The translations under genes were made by a program, and so were the position numbers. From the NCBI RefSeq assembly GCF_004210375.1, contig NC_134834.1, positions 12,881,857-12,945,856 on the forward strand: a stretch of DNA of 64,000 nt. The letters run 5' to 3'. The notes below the pieces were generated by a model. That model saw nothing but the letters and a program-made list of their open reading frames with translations. It did no database searches and had not been told where the DNA came from. Source of the DNA: Tachypleus tridentatus (Eukaryota; Arthropoda; Merostomata; Xiphosura; Limulidae). This document shows positions 61,101 to 64,000 of the stretch, in pieces; position 1 is the stretch's first letter; every line of letters starts with the position of its first letter.

Positions 61101-64000
61101 CAACAACCAATAACAATACACATTGTGTGTGGATATTCAATAACCAATAACAATACACATTGTGTGTGGATAATCAAGAACCAATAACAATACACATTGT
61201 GTGTGGATAATCAAGAACCAATAACAATACACATTGTGTGTGGATAATCAAGAACCAATAACAATACACATTGTGTGTGGATATTCAACAACCAATAACA
61301 ATACACACATTGTGTGTGGATATTCAACACCAATAACAATACACATTGTGTGTGGATATTCAACAACCAATAACAATACACATTGTGTGTGGATATTCAA
61401 TAACCAATAACAATACACATTGTGTGTGGATATTCAACAACCAATAACAATACACATTGTGTGTGTGGATATTCAATAACCAATAACAATACACATTGTG
61501 TGTGGATATTCAATAACCAATAACAATACACATTGTGTGTGGATATTCAACAACCAATAACAATACACATTGTGTGTGGATATTCAACAACCAATAACAA
61601 TACACATTGTGTGTGGATATTCAACAACCAATAACAATACACATTGTGTGTGTGGATATTCAACAACCAATAACAATACACATTGTGTGTGGATATTCAA
61701 TAACCAATAACAATACACATTGTGTGTGGATATTCAACAACCAATAACAATACACATTGTGTGTGTGTGGATATTCAATAACCAATAACAATACACATTG
61801 TGTGTGGATATTCAAGAACCAATAACAATACACATTGTGTGTGTGGATATTCAACAACCAATAACAATACACATTGTGTGTGGATATTCAACAACCAATA
61901 ACAATACACATTGTGTGTGTGGATATTCAACAACCAATAACAATACACACTGTGTGTGGAAATTCAACAACCAATAACAATACACATTGTGTGTGTGTGG
62001 ATATTAAAAAACCAATAACAATACACATTGTGTGTGGATATTCAATAACCAATAACAATACACATTGTGTGTGGATATTCAACAACCAATAACAATACAC
62101 ATTGTGTGTGGATATTCAACAACCAATAACAATACACATTGTGTGTGGATATTCAAGAACCAATAACAATACACATTGTGTGTGGATATTCAAATCAACA
62201 ACCAATAACAATACACATTCTGTTGTGGATGTGTGGATATAATCAACAACCAATAACAATACACATTGTGTGTGGATATTCAACAACCAATAACAATACA
62301 CATTGTGTGTGGATATTCAACCAATAACCAATAATAACAATACACATTGTGTGTGGATATTCAACAACCAATAACAATACACACTGTGTGTGGATATTCA
62401 ATAACCAATAACAATACACATTGTGTGTGTGGATATTCAACAACCAATAACAATACACATTGTGTGTGTGGATATTCAACAACCAATAACAATACACATT
62501 GTGTGTGGATATTCAACAACCAATAACAATACACATTGTGTGTGGATATTCAATAACCAATAACAATACACATTTGTGTGTGGATAATCAATAACCAATA
62601 ACAATACACATTGTGTGTGGATATTCAACAACCAATAACAATACACATTGTGTGTGGATATTCAATAACCAATAACAATACACATTGTGTGTGGATATTC
62701 AAGAACCAATAACAATACACATTGTGTGTGGATATTCAACAACCAATAACAATACACATTGTGTGTGGATAATCAAGAACCAATAACAATACACATTGTG
62801 TGTGTGGATATTCAACAACAAATAACAATACACATGTGTGTAACAATACACATTGTGTGTGGATATTCAATAACCAATAACAATACACATTGTGTGTGGA
62901 TATTCAATAACCAATAACAATACACATTGTGTGTGGATATTCAACAACCAATAACAATACACATTGTGTGTGGATATTCAACAACCAATAACAATACACA
63001 TTGTGTGTGTGTGGATATTCAATAACCAATAACAATACACATTGTGTGTGGATATTCAACAACCAATAACAATACACATTGTGTGTGGATATTCAACAAC
63101 CAATAACAATACACATTGTGTGTGGATATTCAATAACCAATAACAATACACATTGTTTGTGGATATTCAATAACCAATAACAATACATTGTGTGTGGATA
63201 TTCAACAACCAATAACAATACACATTGTGTGTGGATATTAAATAACCAATAACAATACACATTGTGTGTGTGGATATTCAATAACCAATAACAATACACA
63301 TTGTGTGTGGATATTCAATAACCAATAACAATACACATTGTGTGTGGATATTCAATAACCAATAACAATACACATTGTGTGTGGATATTCAATAACCAAT
63401 AACAATACACATTGTGTGTGGATATTCAACAACCAATAACAATACACATTGTGTGTGGATATTCAATAACCAATAACAATACACATTGTGTGTGGATATT
63501 CAATAACCAATAACAATACACATTGTGTGTGGATATTCAACAACCAATAACAATACACATTGTGTGTGGATATTCAACAACCAATAACAATACACATTGT
63601 GTGTGGATATTCAACAACCAATAACAATACACATTGTGTGTGGATATTCAATAACCAATAACAATACACATTGTGTGTGGATATTCAATAACCAATAACA
63701 ATACACATTGTGTGTGGATATTCAATAACCAATAACAATACACATTGTGTGTGGATAATTCAAGAACCAATAACAATACACATTGTGTGTGGATATTCAA
63801 TAACCAATAACAATACACATTGTGTGTGGATATTCAATAACCAATAACAATACACATTGTGTGTGGATATTCAATAACCAATAACAATACACATTGTGTG
63901 TGGATATTCAACAACCAATAACAATACACATAGTGTGTGTGGATATTCAATAACCAATAACAATACACATTGTGTGTGGATATTCAATAACCAATAACAC
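55196..64000. repeat. 37-bp minisatellite, about 235 copies, continues past the window
   Basis: The unit is TGGATATTCAACAACCAATA followed by ACAATACACATTGTGTG, 37 bp, often extended by 2-4 bases of extra GT. CAACAACC alternates with CAATAACC and CAAGAACC, and ATATTC with ATAATC. Units from about 55.2 to 60 kb vary considerably, whereas those after about 60 kb are nearly uniform. Each unit contains a CCAAT box and the inverted half-sites ACAAT and ATTGT separated by four bases. All frames here (for example YCYWLLNIHTQCVLL repeats on the minus strand) are repeat artefacts. Confidence 0.96.

Noticed and set aside
55556..63299. Many minus-strand frames with a YCYWLLNIHTQCVLL-type repeat
   Set aside because: These come from the 37-bp satellite. 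They begin and end wherever unit length changes shift the frame.

Overview
This window is eukaryotic, almost entirely non-coding DNA dominated by tandem repeats. Evidence for a eukaryote: tRNA-derived SINEs with target-site duplications, kilobase-scale minisatellites, one spliced exon, and a 500-N scaffold gap. The SINE family (tRNA-like head with Pol III A/B boxes, conserved body, TTTG-type tail) looks to me like one abundant in horseshoe crab (Xiphosura) genomes. That is recall and inference, so an arthropod, probably a chelicerate, is the safe statement.

The only protein-coding sequence I can support is a single 137-bp exon (17997-18133, +). It encodes the N-terminal part of a carbonic anhydrase-related protein of the CA10/CA11 (CARP X/XI) type. 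Just upstream lie three decayed partial copies of the same exon start (about 17721-17950). No other exon of this gene is visible, so much of the window may be intronic or flanking DNA of a very large gene.

Layout: 1-1.8 kb, SINEs; 1.9-2.3 kb, 33-bp minisatellite; 2.4-9.8 kb, 34-bp minisatellite (about 218 copies); 10.7-11.5 kb, 52-bp minisatellite; 11.5-13.65 kb, mostly unique DNA with old SINE fragments; 13.65-14.67 kb, 27-bp minisatellite with E-box-like cores, then a short 52-bp repeat; 15.1-19.9 kb, SINEs, the exon and unique DNA; 19.9-25.5 kb, 49-bp minisatellite (about 115 copies); 25.5-27.1 kb, unique DNA plus one SINE; 27.1-41.8 kb, a 14.6-kb 45-bp satellite (about 325 copies) with clear higher-order repeats; 41.8-43.2 kb, unique DNA and SINE pieces; 43258-47743 and 48244-52738, two near-identical 4.49-kb copies on either side of the 500-N gap; 53.56-54.08 kb, a 37-38-bp minisatellite; 55.2-64 kb, a 37-bp minisatellite (about 235 copies) running off the window end. 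About 40 kb of 64 kb is minisatellite.

The long open frames inside the 45-bp and other arrays are by-products of unit lengths that preserve reading frame, and I do not call them genes. I found no novel multi-gene system. The observations most worth checking are: the un-merged contig overlap around the gap; the 45-bp satellite, whose unit can fold into a GAAA-loop hairpin; the symmetric change of sequence about 230 bp inside both ends of the 34-bp array; and the decayed tandem exon copies beside the CA10-like exon.
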